Under the pieces are notes generated by a model that had not been told where the DNA came from, did no database searches, and saw only the letters and a list, made by a program, of their open reading frames with translations. A stretch of 64,000 bases of DNA from Tragulus kanchil (lineage: Eukaryota; Chordata; Mammalia; Artiodactyla; Tragulidae): positions 140,451,301 through 140,515,300 of the forward strand of contig JAIOJX010000025.1 of the NCBI GenBank assembly GCA_022376925.1. Reading direction: 5' to 3'. A program made the translations under genes and the position numbers. Below, piece after piece: positions 12,367 through 24,242 of the stretch. Numbering within the stretch: position 1 is the stretch's first letter; every line of letters begins with the position of its first letter.

Positions 12367-14015
12367 AGTAAGAGGCCTTCACAATAACTGTCCAGCAGAA
12401 TTTCATACTTTTTATAGATTTAGTGACTGCTTGTCATCTATTTTATTATATTCCAAAGAGGAGTTTTTATTAGAGTCTTCTTTTTCTGCTCCCCCACTGG
12501 GGAGAAAATAACATGTTAGTTTGGTTCCTAGATTGCTGGAACATGGAAAGTTGCATCTGAACCTGATGACCAAAAATGTGCATCATTCTGAAATTTCTGA
12601 CATACAATTGAATTCATGAATAAATGAGATTTGGGGAAAGGTTGAATGGGTTCTGTGTGTGAGAGTAAGAGTATTATTTATAAAAGAATGTTATTTTATG
12701 TTTGTATATTAATAAGAGGATAGAGAATATTAGTAGGTTGGTATTACCAGAACAAATTTCTCCTGGATACACAGCTATAATAAGTTCTTCAGTCTTCCTT
12801 GCAGTTAGCTGTGACAAGATGATGAAATTTTGGTTCATGGAATAGGTGTAGCTCTTTCCTGAAACAGAGATCTCCTGCCCAAGTCCAGTAGAGATCTTCT
12901 GCATAAATCTTCTTGCGTTTTCTTTCCCAGTTTTCTGGGTGCATTATTAGAATTGTTAGAGAATTCTAGGGGATATTTAAGAAAAGGGCCTGAGCCAATT
13001 TAATGACCACATGGAATACTCTCTAACTATAAAAGTTTACAGGAGTTAGATGTGAAAACTCACAGAGCCACTTTTTATCATTTTAAGTCAATCAATGAGA
13101 ATTTGGGAGTATTTCTGTTACAGCAACTAGAGTTACACTTAGAAAAGCAAAATCATTATAGGAAGTGGGGAGGGACAGCAGATTTTAACTGAACCAGAGA
13201 AAGTGCAGAAAAGAAAAGGCAAATTTAAGATTTTAGATTGTAAACTCATGGCACAGTTTGAGAACTAGAAAGTCTTTATGGATACCTTAAAATCATTTCT
13301 TATCTTTTATAATGATAGAGCTAATGGCATTTATAATCTGACTCAGACTTACCCTACGGGAAACAGAATCACAGCATAATTAAATTCACCTGGCTAACCA
13401 AGTCTCATCTGTTAGGGAATTGTTTGAAATGGGTGGGACTCTTAAGTATTAAGATAAGAATGTGTGTATATAATCAGATAGCCTTGACTGTTCAGATTTC
13501 ACTGAACTTCTCTTGTCACCAGAAATAGCCTGTCATAATTTTACCCATGGAAAGCAACTTTCAAGTGTCTCTGTAGAGAAAGTGCTTGATAACATGGTGT
13601 GAGTCAGGCCCTCCTGTCCCATTCTCTCATGCCAGTCAGGGTCTCCTGCCTGCTTTCTCAGGAGCCTGCTTTGCTGTGTTTTGTAAACAGTGATATTGCT
13701 AACCTTGGTTATGTAACAGCTGTGCTAGCACATGAGTGTTGTGTTGCACCTGCTGGCCTCAGGCCACTTTCGTTCTGTATTAGTAAATAAATTCTCCCTA
13801 AGGACCCCTGGTGTCCCAACCCAGAGAGAATAAACATGTCTGCCGCTCCTATGGCTTCTCGAGTGCTTGTCAACCCTGGATTCTCTGCACAGTATGAGAA
13901 GCGAGATACTCTCCTTATGACACTCCTCCAATCCTCTTGGCTTGAAAATTTATAACAAAGGGTCTGAGCACAGTGAATAGGAGACTAACATGAAAAATGG
14001 TCTAGGAAAGGATAA
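12367..14015. other. unannotated unique DNA
   Basis: No gene is visible. The patch at about 13590-13960 is less AT-rich, with an AATAAA and a GAATAAAC motif. It could be a worn LTR, but I cannot see both ends or a target duplication. The 60-80-residue open frames there overlap on both strands and have no features. Confidence 0.45.
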
Positions 14016-14212
14016 GGTCTTTCCAGGTGATGCAGTGGTAAAGAAGCCACCTGCTAATCATGAGACACAAGAGACAGGGTGCAATCACTGGAGTTCCCCT
14101 AGAGTAGGAAATGGCAACTCACTGCAGTGTTCTTGCCTGGAAAATTCCATGGACAGAGGAGTCTGACTCCTTAAGGAGCTGGCAAAAGAGTCTGACACAA
14201 CTGAGCACACAC
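14016..14212 (+). mobile_element. Bov-tA SINE, diverged
   Basis: Plus-strand Bov-tA, recognised by GTCTTTCCAGGTGATGCAG at the head, GGAAATGGCAACTCACTGCA in the middle and CATGGACAGAGGAGTCTGAC near the end. It ends in an ACACAC-type tail. Duplication 6 starts inside it. Confidence 0.88.
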
Positions 14213-16406
14213 AGGGGAATATAATTCTCAAACCTAAATATTTGTAGAATTTTGTTCACTGATATCATTGAATTCCAAGAGTATATGTAGAGGAAGGATA
14301 GTAACAGCTATTTAACCAAAGAGGAAAGAGCATAACTTGGATTGGGCTCAGCTTAATTACATAGGTTCACTTTTCATAGACTTTTTTTTTTTTTTTGGCA
14401 GTTTTGAGGATCACTTTTGAGTAAAAGTTTTAGCTGAAAGAACTAGCGGTGAATCGTAGTGTCGTCTTGGTTGGTTGAACGAAACATGTAATGAATGATA
14501 ATCCCTATTATCAGAACTTTCACGGTCACTCTCTAACTTAGATAGCTATGAGGATCAGAAGAATGGAAATGCTCCTAATGGACCGAATATCTGTATGTTT
14601 AGTTTGTGTTGAAGGAACACTGACCAGAGGTGTGAGTTAATATTTGTTTGGGATAAGGACTAATTTTGTTGACTGGGCAGGGGCCAGAAAAATATGGCTG
14701 GAGAATTTTTGCCAAAACAAGTATGGGGAAGAGATCCATGGATGAAACTCTCAGAGTGTCAAGATACTTCTATTACATAGAGATGCTCTCCAGAGAATAT
14801 CTGCTCAATAGAGGCTCACAGTATTCAGACAGACACGAAGACTTACTCTGCAAATGTCAAGCAATTTCTTGTCTCAGCCATCCTTGTGCTTGCTCACTAA
14901 CACAATTTCTGTGATGTTCACTAACACAGTCTCTATGATGACAGGAAGTAGGGTGAGCTGTAGGTAAATACAATACACATCCACTCACCAATCTGCTTCA
15001 ACCACTAATAAATGACCAATTCGCCAATGGTGGAGGCTAATGCTAAGCTCCTATTATGAAATAATTTTCTAAGGAGACCAGGCAGTCTCCAGATGGCAAG
15101 TTGACTGCATTTGACCTATTCTATTTTGAAAGAGACAGTGATTTGTCCTTTTGGAATAACAGTCTGAAAATGGATTTGCCTTATCCATATGCTAGCTTCT
15201 ACTATCAGCACCTCTTGTAGACTTACAAAAGGGATGGATTTGCAATCACGGGGTCCAAAACACTCACTGCAGTGTTCTTGCCTGGAAAATTCCATGGACA
15301 GAGGAGTCTGACTCCTTAAGGAGCTGGCAAAAGAGTCTGACACAACTGAGCACACACAGGGGAATATAATTCTCAAACCTAAATATTTGTAGAATTTTGT
15401 TCACTGATATCATTGAATTCCAAGAGTATATGTAGAGGAAGGATAGTAACAGCTATTTAACCAAAGAGGAAAGAGCATAACTTGGATTGGGCTCAGCTTA
15501 ATTACATAGGTTCACTTTTCATAGACTTTTTTTTTTTTTTTGGCAGTTTTGAGGATCACTTTTGAGTAAAAGTTTTAGCTGAAAGAACTAGCGGTGAATC
15601 GTAGTGTCGTCTTGGTTGGTTGAACGAAACATGTAATGAATGATAATCCCTATTATCAGAACTTTCACGGTCACTCTCTAACTTAGATAGCTATGAGGAT
15701 CAGAAGAATGGAAATGCTCCTAATGGACCGAATATCTGTATGTTTAGTTTGTGTTGAAGGAACACTGACCAGAGGTGTGAGTTAATATTTGTTTGGGATA
15801 AGGACTAATTTTGTTGACTGGGCAGGGGCCAGAAAAATATGGCTGGAGAATTTTTGCCAAAACAAGTATGGGGAAGAGATCCATGGATGAAACTCTCAGA
15901 GTGTCAAGATACTTCTATTACATAGAGATGCTCTCCAGAGAATATCTGCTCAATAGAGGCTCACAGTATTCAGACAGACACGAAGACTTACTCTGCAAAT
16001 GTCAAGCAATTTCTTGTCTCAGCCATCCTTGTGCTTGCTCACTAACACAATTTCTGTGATGTTCACTAACACAGTCTCTATGATGACAGGAAGTAGGGTG
16101 AGCTGTAGGTAAATACAATACACATCCACTCACCAATCTGCTTCAACCACTAATAAATGACCAATTCGCCAATGGTGGAGGCTAATGCTAAGCTCCTATT
16201 ATGAAATAATTTTCTAAGGAGACCAGGCAGTCTCCAGATGGCAAGTTGACTGCATTTGACCTATTCTATTTTGAAAGAGACAGTGATTTGTCCTTTTTGG
16301 AATAACAGTCTGAAAATGGATTTGCCTTATCCATATGCTAGCTTCTACTATCAGCACCTCTTGTAGACTTACAAAAGGGTATGTCTACTGCTATGTTTGA
16401 CTAAGT
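14117..16406. repeat. tandem duplication 6 (unit 1145 bp)
   Basis: 14117-15261 is repeated at 15262-16406. Copy 2 begins in the middle of the Bov-tA, so 15262-15357 is only the 3' half of that SINE. Just left of the seam, copy 1 has about 35 bp (15232-15261) not found in copy 2. One T-run differs in length (15209 against 16294 region). Confidence 0.95.
15262..15357 (+). mobile_element. Bov-tA SINE 3' half, headless copy
   Basis: This is the 3' half of the 14016-14212 SINE, cut at the seam of duplication 6. The missing head and the lack of a target-site duplication show it did not arrive by transposition. Confidence 0.9.
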
Positions 16407-16880
16407 AACATTTCTATAAGAAACATAGTGATAAATGGGTTTAACCCAGAGGATTTACTGGTTTTCATCATATACTAGATCAGTTGTCGAAATGGAAGAA
16501 TGATTTACTGGAGGTGAATAATCTGTTAGACACCAGTAGCAATATTAGCTGAGTGCATGATGCCAAACTGCAATGTTGGGGTGGAGGTGAAAAGGAGCTC
16601 CATATGCTCAGTACCAGTGACTGGGGTGGTGTGGGCGTGGGGCATCTCCTATCATTAACAGCCTACTCACCAGCTTGTTGTGTTCAGTTCCTGTAACTCG
16701 GGGCTCTGCTGCCTTAAATACGGAGTATTTCCACTCGCAGACATATCCACGGTTCCACTGAAACAGATGTTGTGATTGCCACATAGATACTTCTCTCTTC
16801 TCCTGCCATTGAATGAACAGTCAAACAAAGGAGTTAAACTAATGTCTGTAATGACTGTGAAGATAAAATATGCTTATTGG
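16407..16880. other. unannotated DNA
   Basis: Unique sequence between two repeats. I recognise no gene, RNA or repeat. Confidence 0.45.
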
Positions 16881-17053
16881 GGTTAGGAGTGCTAGATAAA
16901 AGTGTATGAGATCCAGTTAAATTTGAACTTCAGGAAAACAATAAAGGTGATATTAAGGAGATATTTACATTAAATAATAATCTGCTGTTTATCTGAAGTT
17001 CAAATTTAATTGGGTTCCCTGTATTTTTATTTTTTAAATCTGGCAATTCTAAC
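16881..17053. mobile_element. palindromic MITE-like element (about 173 bp)
   Basis: Imperfect inverted ends can be paired over about 60 nt. GTTAGGAGTGCTAGATAAA at the left pairs with TCTGGCAATTCTAAC at the right. Inner arms AGTTAAATTTGAACTTCAG and CTGAAGTTCAAATTTAATT pair almost perfectly. The form suits a non-autonomous DNA transposon of a common mammalian type; I cannot name the family securely. Confidence 0.7.
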
Positions 17054-17501
17054 TGGATGTAAGGCAATGTTTGCTGGAAACCAAGGGGTTTTCAGGTATT
17101 GTTAAGAATCTTACTTTTCTTTCCTTTTCTAATGATGTTAGTTCAAGTCCCCATCACCATATAAACATTTGCTATAGCCATGACAGACTTGCTTGCTTTG
17201 GTCACTCCTATATATCAAGAATAGAAAAGTCAACCTGAAACTGCTAATATACCATGCCATTCCCCTGTTCGAAAAGCATCAAGGACTCTTCTTTGCTACA
17301 GAGATAAAGTTCAGACCTCTGAGTGTCAAACTCAAAGCCTTTCATGCTTCATGCTCTTTCCCCACAGCGTCCATAAGTGAGCTCCTCAATCCAACCAGAG
17401 ATGTTTTCTTCACTGAAGCATGTTTTCTCACATACACTTATCTAAATCTGAGATTTAAAGTCTCCCATCTTCTGTTTAAGTTTCTCCTATCATTCAGACA
17501 G
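17054..17501. other. unannotated DNA
   Basis: An open frame of 103 codons at 17193-17504 has no recognisable domain and no splice or promoter context. I treat it as chance. Confidence 0.45.
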
Positions 17502-17796
17502 TAAAAGGTGGGCTTCCCTAGTGGTCTAGTGGATAAAGAGTCCACATTGCAGTGCATGCGGCACTGGTTCGATCCCTGGCCTGGGAAGATCCTGTGTGCC
17601 TCAGAGCAGCTGGACCAGTGTGTCCAATTATGAGCCAATGCTCTGGAGCGCATGTACCCAGAGCTGGTGCTCTGCAACGAGAGAGGCCACTGCAGTGGGA
17701 AGTCCACACAGGCCAAAGAATAAATATGGATGAAAATTGATAAAGAAAAAACCAATAAAAGAGGCCAAAATTTTAAAAAAATAACAAATAAAAGGT
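17502..17796 (+). mobile_element. CHR-type SINE with TSD
   Basis: Plus-strand SINE with body about 17510-17788, beginning GGGCTTCCCTAGTGGTCTAG. It has a box-B-like GGTTCGATCCC near 17567 and a tail ending in ACCAATAAAAGAGGCCAAAA. TAAAAGGT at 17502-17509 and 17789-17796 is the likely target-site duplication. Overlapping short frames on both strands are by-products. Confidence 0.88.
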
Positions 17797-17893
17797 AACT
17801 CCTGAAATGATAAAAGAAATACAGACAGATTTTTATTTATTGTTCTGCATGTATTCCCCCAAATTGGCAATAACATCTTTACTTGGGTTCATA

Positions 17894-18239
17894 TAGACTT
17901 TTTTTTAAAAAACATTTATTTTATTTATTTATCTTTATGGAGGGTGGGGTAGGGAGGGAGGGGGATGGGCGGGCCACTTCTATTGGTCTTTCATTTCTCT
18001 ATTTTCATCCGTCTTTGGTCTTTGGCTCCTGTGGGCCTCCCATCGCGGTGGCGTCTGTCGTCACAGAGCGCCGACTCTGGGCGCATGCGCCCCAGAGCTC
18101 CAGCTCGGTAATTGGACACATCAGTCCAGCCGCTCCGCGGCACGTGGGATCTTCCCAGGCCAGGGAGCGACCCGGCGCCCCTTGCACTGCAAGGTGGTGT
18201 CCTTACCCACTGGACCACCAGGGAAGCCCCTAGACTTTT
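17894..18239 (-). mobile_element. young CHR-type SINE with C-rich 3' extension and TSD
   Basis: Minus-strand SINE with body 17903-18230, flanked by TAGACTTTT at 17894-17902 and 18231-18239. After the shared ACCAATAGAAGTGGCC segment it carries about 45 bp that are C-rich when read in SINE orientation, then an A-rich tail. The copy at 48243-48573 has the same extra module and is close in sequence. Both keep many CpGs, so this looks like a young subfamily. Confidence 0.9.
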
Positions 18240-18300
18240 AAAAACAATCTAAATTACACGTTATAGGAATGACATTATTTTGTATTAGGGTAGGTACTAG

Positions 18301-18372
18301 ACTGGTTATACACATACACACATGCGTACATATGTGTACACATACAAGTACACATACATGTATATCCACACA
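18301..18372. repeat. CA/TA-rich simple sequence
   Basis: An imperfect run of ACACATACA/GTACATA units. It is repeated at about 19380-19451 by duplication 7. A second TA-rich patch lies at 18541-18640 (copy 19620-19719). Confidence 0.8.
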
Positions 18373-18457
18373 CATGACGTTTTATCTCAATCATCAGGTA
18401 TATCCAAAATGATGTATAAGTTGGTTCAATCTTTATATATTTTTTAAAAATAAAAAA

Positions 18458-18545
18458 GCAAAGGAGCTAAGAGGTTAAGTAACTTGCCAAAGATCACGCA
18501 TATGTAAATAGTGGAGTTGGAATTTAAACTAGGCAGTCTTATTTA
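18458..18545 (-). mobile_element. MIR SINE fragment
   Basis: GAGGTTAAGTAACTTGCCAA, followed by a CACGCA segment and a GTGGAGTTGGAATTTAAAC segment, is the core of MIR read in antisense. It is an old, inactive tRNA-derived SINE. The copy at 19537-19624 comes from duplication 7. Confidence 0.85.
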
Positions 18546-18981
18546 GTATATATACTAAGAATATAGTTATTTATGTATATATAGTACACATGTATATATA
18601 TATAGCACATATATATATGACATATTTCTATATACTATATAAAAGTAACAACAATGTAGGGAACATCAGTGTACATGCCTTTTTGGGAATATATTCTAAA
18701 GGGTAGATACATAACAAATGAATTGTTAATTTTAAAGTGCTTATATCTGGTCACATTCCCAATAATTGTGTTTGATAATATCTATTCATTTCACCCTTAT
18801 TAATATAATTAAGCATATAATTGTAGATTATAAAACTTTTAAAAATTTTGATGAAATTTTAAAATACATTACTTCTGTTTTCCCAAATTCCATTCAGCCT
18901 TTTTCAAAAAATTAGATTGCTCACTTTTAGCCCTTGCTTAATAATGTCATTTCATGGAGGGTGGTGGCATAGGTTTGGAGA

Positions 18982-19318
18982 CTTTTAAAAACATTTATTT
19001 TATTTATTTATCTTTATGGAGGGTGGGGTAGGGAGGGAGGGGGATGGGCGGGCCACTTCTATTGGTCTTTCATTTCTCTATTTTCATCCGTCTTTGGTCT
19101 TTGGCTCCTGTGGGCCTCCCATCGCGGTGGCGTCTGTCGTCACAGAGCGCCGACTCTGGGCGCATGCGCCCCAGAGCTCCAGCTCGGTAATTGGACACAT
19201 CAGTCCAGCCGCTCCGCGGCACGTGGGATCTTCCCAGGCCAGGGAGCGACCCGGCGCCCCTTGCACTGCAAGGTGGTGTCCTTACCCACTGGACCACCAG
19301 GGAAGCCCCTAGACTTTT
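18982..19318 (-). mobile_element. young CHR-type SINE (copy inside duplication 7)
   Basis: Block copy of the 17894-18239 element. The right target repeat is intact at 19310-19318. The left one is altered by the seam. Confidence 0.9.
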
Positions 19319-19536
19319 AAAAACAATCTAAATTACACGTTATAGGAATGACATTATTTTGTATTAGGGTAGGTACTAGACTGGTTATACACATACACAC
19401 ATGCGTACATATGTGTACACATACAAGTACACATACATGTATATCCACACACATGACGTTTTATCTCAATCATCAGGTATATCCAAAATGATGTATAAGT
19501 TGGTTCAATCTTTATATATTTTTTAAAAATAAAAAA

Positions 19537-19624
19537 GCAAAGGAGCTAAGAGGTTAAGTAACTTGCCAAAGATCACGCATATGTAAATAGTGGAGTTGGA
19601 ATTTAAACTAGGCAGTCTTATTTA
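19537..19624 (-). mobile_element. MIR SINE fragment (copy inside duplication 7)
   Basis: Exact block copy of 18458-18545 at the 1079-bp offset. Confidence 0.85.
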
Positions 19625-20572
19625 GTATATATACTAAGAATATAGTTATTTATGTATATATAGTACACATGTATATATATATAGCACATATATATATGAC
19701 ATATTTCTATATACTATATAAAAGTAACAACAATGTAGGGAACATCAGTGTACATGCCTTTTTGGGAATATATTCTAAAGGGTAGATACATAACAAATGA
19801 ATTGTTAATTTTAAAGTGCTTATATCTGGTCACATTCCCAATAATTGTGTTTGATAATATCTATTCATTTCACCCTTATTAATATAATTAAGCATATAAT
19901 TGTAGATTATAAAACTTTTAAAAATTTTGATGAAATTTTAAAATACATTACTTCTGTTTTCCCAAATTCCATTCAGCCTTTTTCATAATTAGTTGACAAT
20001 AATTATATTTCATCTGTGAATTGCTCACTTTTAGCCCTTGCTTATTTCCATTACATTGCTCATCTTGCTCATATTGATTCTATGACTTTCATATTTATCA
20101 GTATACTAACTCTGTATATTATATGTGCTGTTAATGTTTTCCCTAATCTTCTGCTTAAATTGTAACTTTATCTACTGTGTCTTCTTTTGGTTATTTATAT
20201 CTTTTTACAAGTTTTCTTACATTTAACTTTTATATCCCACCCTGGCAACACATTCAACACCTACTACTTGGAGAGATCTTTTTAAAATAGAAATAAAATC
20301 ATTTCTCTTTCCTTCCTGAAACACTTGGGTGACTTCCCATGGCAAATCTCTTACTCTGACTCTCACTGCCTGTGTGCTTTCCCCTGGACCATCTCACACT
20401 GTACTGCTCTTCTCTGCCTCTCTTCTCCAGTCACAGAAGAGCACGTTTTCATGCTTTCTTTCTTAAATTCAAGTGATTTGTGCTTGCTATTCTCTTTGCA
20501 TATCTGTCCCTCATCACCATTCGACCGGTGTTAGGAGTTAGTGGATAAAGAATGGTATTTAGAATCAAATAT

Positions 20573-20795
20573 GGGCTTCCCAGGTGGTGCACGTGGTGAA
20601 GAACCCACTTACCAAGGCAGAGACTTAAGAGATGCTGGTTTGATCCCTGGATTGGAAAGATCCCCTGGGGGAGGGCATGGCAACCCACTCCAGTATTCTT
20701 GCCTGGAGAATGTCACTGACAGAGGAGCCTGGCAGGCTACAGTCATGGGGTCTCAAAGAGTCAGACTCGAAAGAAGCGACTTGGCATGTAAGCAC
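20573..20795 (+). mobile_element. Bov-tA SINE, near full length
   Basis: Plus-strand element beginning GGGCTTCCCAGGTGGTGCAC. It has GGTTTGATCCCTGG as the box-B region, then GGCATGGCAACCCACTCCAG and GGGTCTCAAAGAGTCAGACT, and ends near GAAGCGACTTGGCATG. The frames across it on both strands are not genes. Confidence 0.94.
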
Positions 20796-21650
20796 TCATG
20801 GGTTGAATAGTGTCTACCAAAAAGGATACGTGAAATCTTACCTCCCTCCTGAAGTCATCATTCGGATCAAATGACTAATTAATACTGACCTCAGTGAGAA
20901 GGCCCCAGAGGCATAGTCAAAGTGAGCTTGGCACTGTCTTTGCTTTATTCAAAATGTTATGCAGCTGCTGCCCATGCTGGGCCTGATGGAACCCAGGCTA
21001 ACTCGCTCCTCCCTTCCTCTTTATCCTAACAGCTTTATCTACTTGTCTCTCTTTGGGTTGTGACTGCCTCTTTTTCCTATTTATATTTCATCTGTGAATT
21101 GCTCACTTTTAGCCCTTGCTTATTTCCATTACATTGCTCATCTTGCTCATATTGATTCTATGACTTTCATATTTATCAGTATACTAACTCTGTATATTAT
21201 ATGTGCTGTTAATGTTTTCCCTAATCTTCTGCTTAAATTGTAACTTTATCTACTGTGTCTTCTTTTGGTTATTTATATCTTTTTACAAGTTTTCTTACAT
21301 TTAACTTTTATATCCCACCCTGGCAACACATTCAACACCTACTACTTGGAGAGATCTTTTTAAAATAGAAATAAAATCATTTCTCTTTCCTTCCTGAAAC
21401 ACTTGGGTGACTTCCCATGGCAAATCTCTTACTCTGACTCTCACTGCCTGTGTGCTTTCCCCTGGACCATCTCACACTGTACTGCTCTTCTCTGCCTCTC
21501 TTCTCCAGTCACAGAAGAGCACGTTTTCATGCTTTCTTTCTTAAATTCAAGTGATTTGTGCTTGCTATTCTCTTTGCATATCTGTCCCTCATCACCATTC
21601 GACCGGTGTTAGGAGTTAGTGGATAAAGAATGGTATTTAGAATCAAATAT

Positions 21651-21873
21651 GGGCTTCCCAGGTGGTGCACGTGGTGAAGAACCCACTTACCAAGGCAGAG
21701 ACTTAAGAGATGCTGGTTTGATCCCTGGATTGGAAAGATCCCCTGGGGGAGGGCATGGCAACCCACTCCAGTATTCTTGCCTGGAGAATGTCACTGACAG
21801 AGGAGCCTGGCAGGCTACAGTCATGGGGTCTCAAAGAGTCAGACTCGAAAGAAGCGACTTGGCATGTAAGCAC
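21651..21873 (+). mobile_element. Bov-tA SINE (copy inside duplication 8)
   Basis: Identical to 20573-20795 at the 1078-bp block offset. Confidence 0.94.
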
Positions 21874-22570
21874 TCATGGGTTGAATAGTGTCTACCAAAA
21901 AGGATACGTGAAATCTTACCTCCCTCCTGAAGTCATCATTCGGATCAAATGACTAATTAATACTGACCTCAGTGAGAAGGCCCCAGAGGCATAGTCAAAG
22001 TGAGCTTGGCACTGTCTTTGCTTTATTCAAAATGTTATGCAGCTGCTGCCCATGCTGGGCCTGATGGAACCCAGGCTAACTCGCTCCTCCCTTCCTCTTT
22101 ATCCTAACAGCTTTATCTACTTGTCTCTCTGGGTTGTGACTGCCTCTTTTTCCTATTTTCAGCCCTAGCATCTTGCTCTTCTTTATTCCCTCAGTCATGC
22201 ACATCTAAATCTTCTCAGAAGCTTCCTGGTTTCTTACCATTTCTTGTCAGAGTATAGGCTGTTCCTCATTCTTACGGCATTAACAATAACCAGAAAGACC
22301 CTAGGGGCTCCAGTACTATGTATAGATGTTTTCATCCCTAGTCATTGACATTTCCCTGCCCTAAATCTTTCCTTTTCACCACCTCCCCCCAATAAAGGCT
22401 GTTCATATCATTGTTTCCATTTGTTTCAATATCACTGTCTCCATTTCAGGATGATTTTTCTGGTAATAAATTGCACTTAGTATTTTATTTATTTACCAAA
22501 CAGCCATAGTGATTACTGTGCTATAGGCAACTTTTAAAGTGATTTTCCAGGATGACGCTAATAAGACTAA

Positions 22571-22747
22571 TAAAAACTATATGAGGGATGCTATCATTAT
22601 CCCCATTTTACAATGAGAAAACTGAATCCTGGAAAGTATGTGTTATTTACCTGTTACAGCTAATAAGTAGCAAAGCCAGTATTGAGACCTAAGAAGTTGA
22701 GTCCAGAGACCCAACTCTTGAGCTCTGCACTGTGCTGTCCTCCATGA
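22571..22747 (-). mobile_element. MIR SINE
   Basis: Antisense MIR: ATTATCCCCATTTTACAATG, then a TTACCTGTTACAGCTAATAAGTAG segment (split here by family indels), then GCCAGTATTGAGACC, GAGTCCAGAGACCCAACTC and a tRNA-derived end near TGCACTGTGCTGTCC. It is old and inactive. Confidence 0.88.
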
Positions 22748-23691
22748 CAGCAGAATGAAAAAGAGAAAATAGAAGGGAAAAAAACAGCTATAGGAAATGG
22801 CAAAATCTGAAAGACAGCTTAAGAAAAAGGCTTGCAAAGATGAAGAATGACACAGAATGACAGTAATCAGAGAAGGAAATGAGAATGATAGGGATAGAGA
22901 ATGATAGACAGAAATACGTATGTTCAGAGAGGCAGAAGCGGAGAAAAAAATTGCCAAAAAGATAGAAGCACAGAAGCCAAGATGTTAAAATTTGTAAAAA
23001 AAAAAAAAAAAAAAAAGAATATTAAATATTCTGCCTATTTTTTAGGTGTATGATTGTTTTTATCTGAACTTCAAATTATCAGGAGTAAACGTTGAAGTAT
23101 TTTAAATATATTACAACATCTAAGCAACTAAAACAACTAATAACAGATAGAGGGTTTTACATTTAGACAGATAATGATCTTTTAAAAAAAATCAGGCTAA
23201 CTCGCTCCTCCCTTCCTCTTTATCCTAACAGCTTTATCTACTTGTCTCTCTGGGTTGTGACTGCCTCTTTTTCCTATTTTCAGCCCTAGCATCTTGCTCT
23301 TCTTTATTCCCTCAGTCATGCACATCTAAATCTTCTCAGAAGCTTCCTGGTTTCTTACCATTTCTTGTCAGAGTATAGGCTGTTCCTCATTCTTACGGCA
23401 TTAACAATAACCAGAAAGACCCTAGGGGCTCCAGTACTATGTATAGATGTTTTCATCCCTAGTCATTGACATTTCCCTGCCCTAAATCTTTCCTTTTCAC
23501 CACCTCCCCCCAATAAAGGCTGTTCATATCATTGTTTCCATTTGTTTCAATATCACTGTCTCCATTTCAGGATGATTTTTCTGGTAATAAATTGCACTTA
23601 GTATTTTATTTATTTACCAAACAGCCATAGTGATTACTGTGCTATAGGCAACTTTTAAAGTGATTTTCCAGGATGACGCTAATAAGACTAA

Positions 23692-23868
23692 TAAAAACTA
23701 TATGAGGGATGCTATCATTATCCCCATTTTACAATGAGAAAACTGAATCCTGGAAAGTATGTGTTATTTACCTGTTACAGCTAATAAGTAGCAAAGCCAG
23801 TATTGAGACCTAAGAAGTTGAGTCCAGAGACCCAACTCTTGAGCTCTGCACTGTGCTGTCCTCCATGA
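23692..23868 (-). mobile_element. MIR SINE (copy inside duplication 9)
   Basis: Exact block copy of 22571-22747 at the 1121-bp offset. Confidence 0.88.
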
Positions 23869-24242
23869 CAGCAGAATGAAAAAGAGAAAATAGAAGGGAA
23901 AAAAACAGCTATAGGAAATGGCAAAATCTGAAAGACAGCTTAAGAAAAAGGCTTGCAAAGATGAAGAATGACACAGAATGACAGTAATCAGAGAAGGAAA
24001 TGAGAATGATAGGGATAGAGAATGATAGACAGAAATACGTATGTTCAGAGAGGCAGAAGCGGAGAAAAAAATTGCCAAAAAGATAGAAGCACAGAAGCCA
24101 AGATGTTAAAATTTGTAAAAAAAAAAAAAAAAAAAAAGAATATTAAATATTCTGCCTATTTTTTAGGTGTATGATTGTTTTTATCTGAACTTCAAATTAT
24201 CAGGAGTAAACGTTGAAGTATTTTAAATATATTACAACATCT

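Larger units (their letters stand above)
17895..20058. repeat. tandem duplication 7 (unit 1079 bp)
   Basis: 17895-18978 is repeated at 18979-20058. The offset is 1084 bp at the left edge and 1079 bp after an A/T homopolymer difference. The last ~75 bp of copy 1 (18905-18978) are a shortened, partly different version of copy 2. Confidence 0.95.
20003..22158. repeat. tandem duplication 8 (unit 1078 bp)
   Basis: 20003-21080 is repeated at 21081-22158. Near the seam the copies differ by TCTCTCTTTGGG against TCTCTCTGGG. The join is TCCTATTTATATTTCATC in copy 1 and TCCTATTTTCAGCCC in the continuing sequence. Confidence 0.95.

Noticed and set aside
13590..13960. Possible endogenous retrovirus LTR
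   Set aside because: GC is higher and there is an AATAAA, but I cannot define TG...CA ends, a target duplication or any internal retroviral region.
17883..18233. 116-codon open frame and copy at 19016-19312
   Set aside because: Complement of the young SINE at 17894-18239; the second copy comes from duplication 7.
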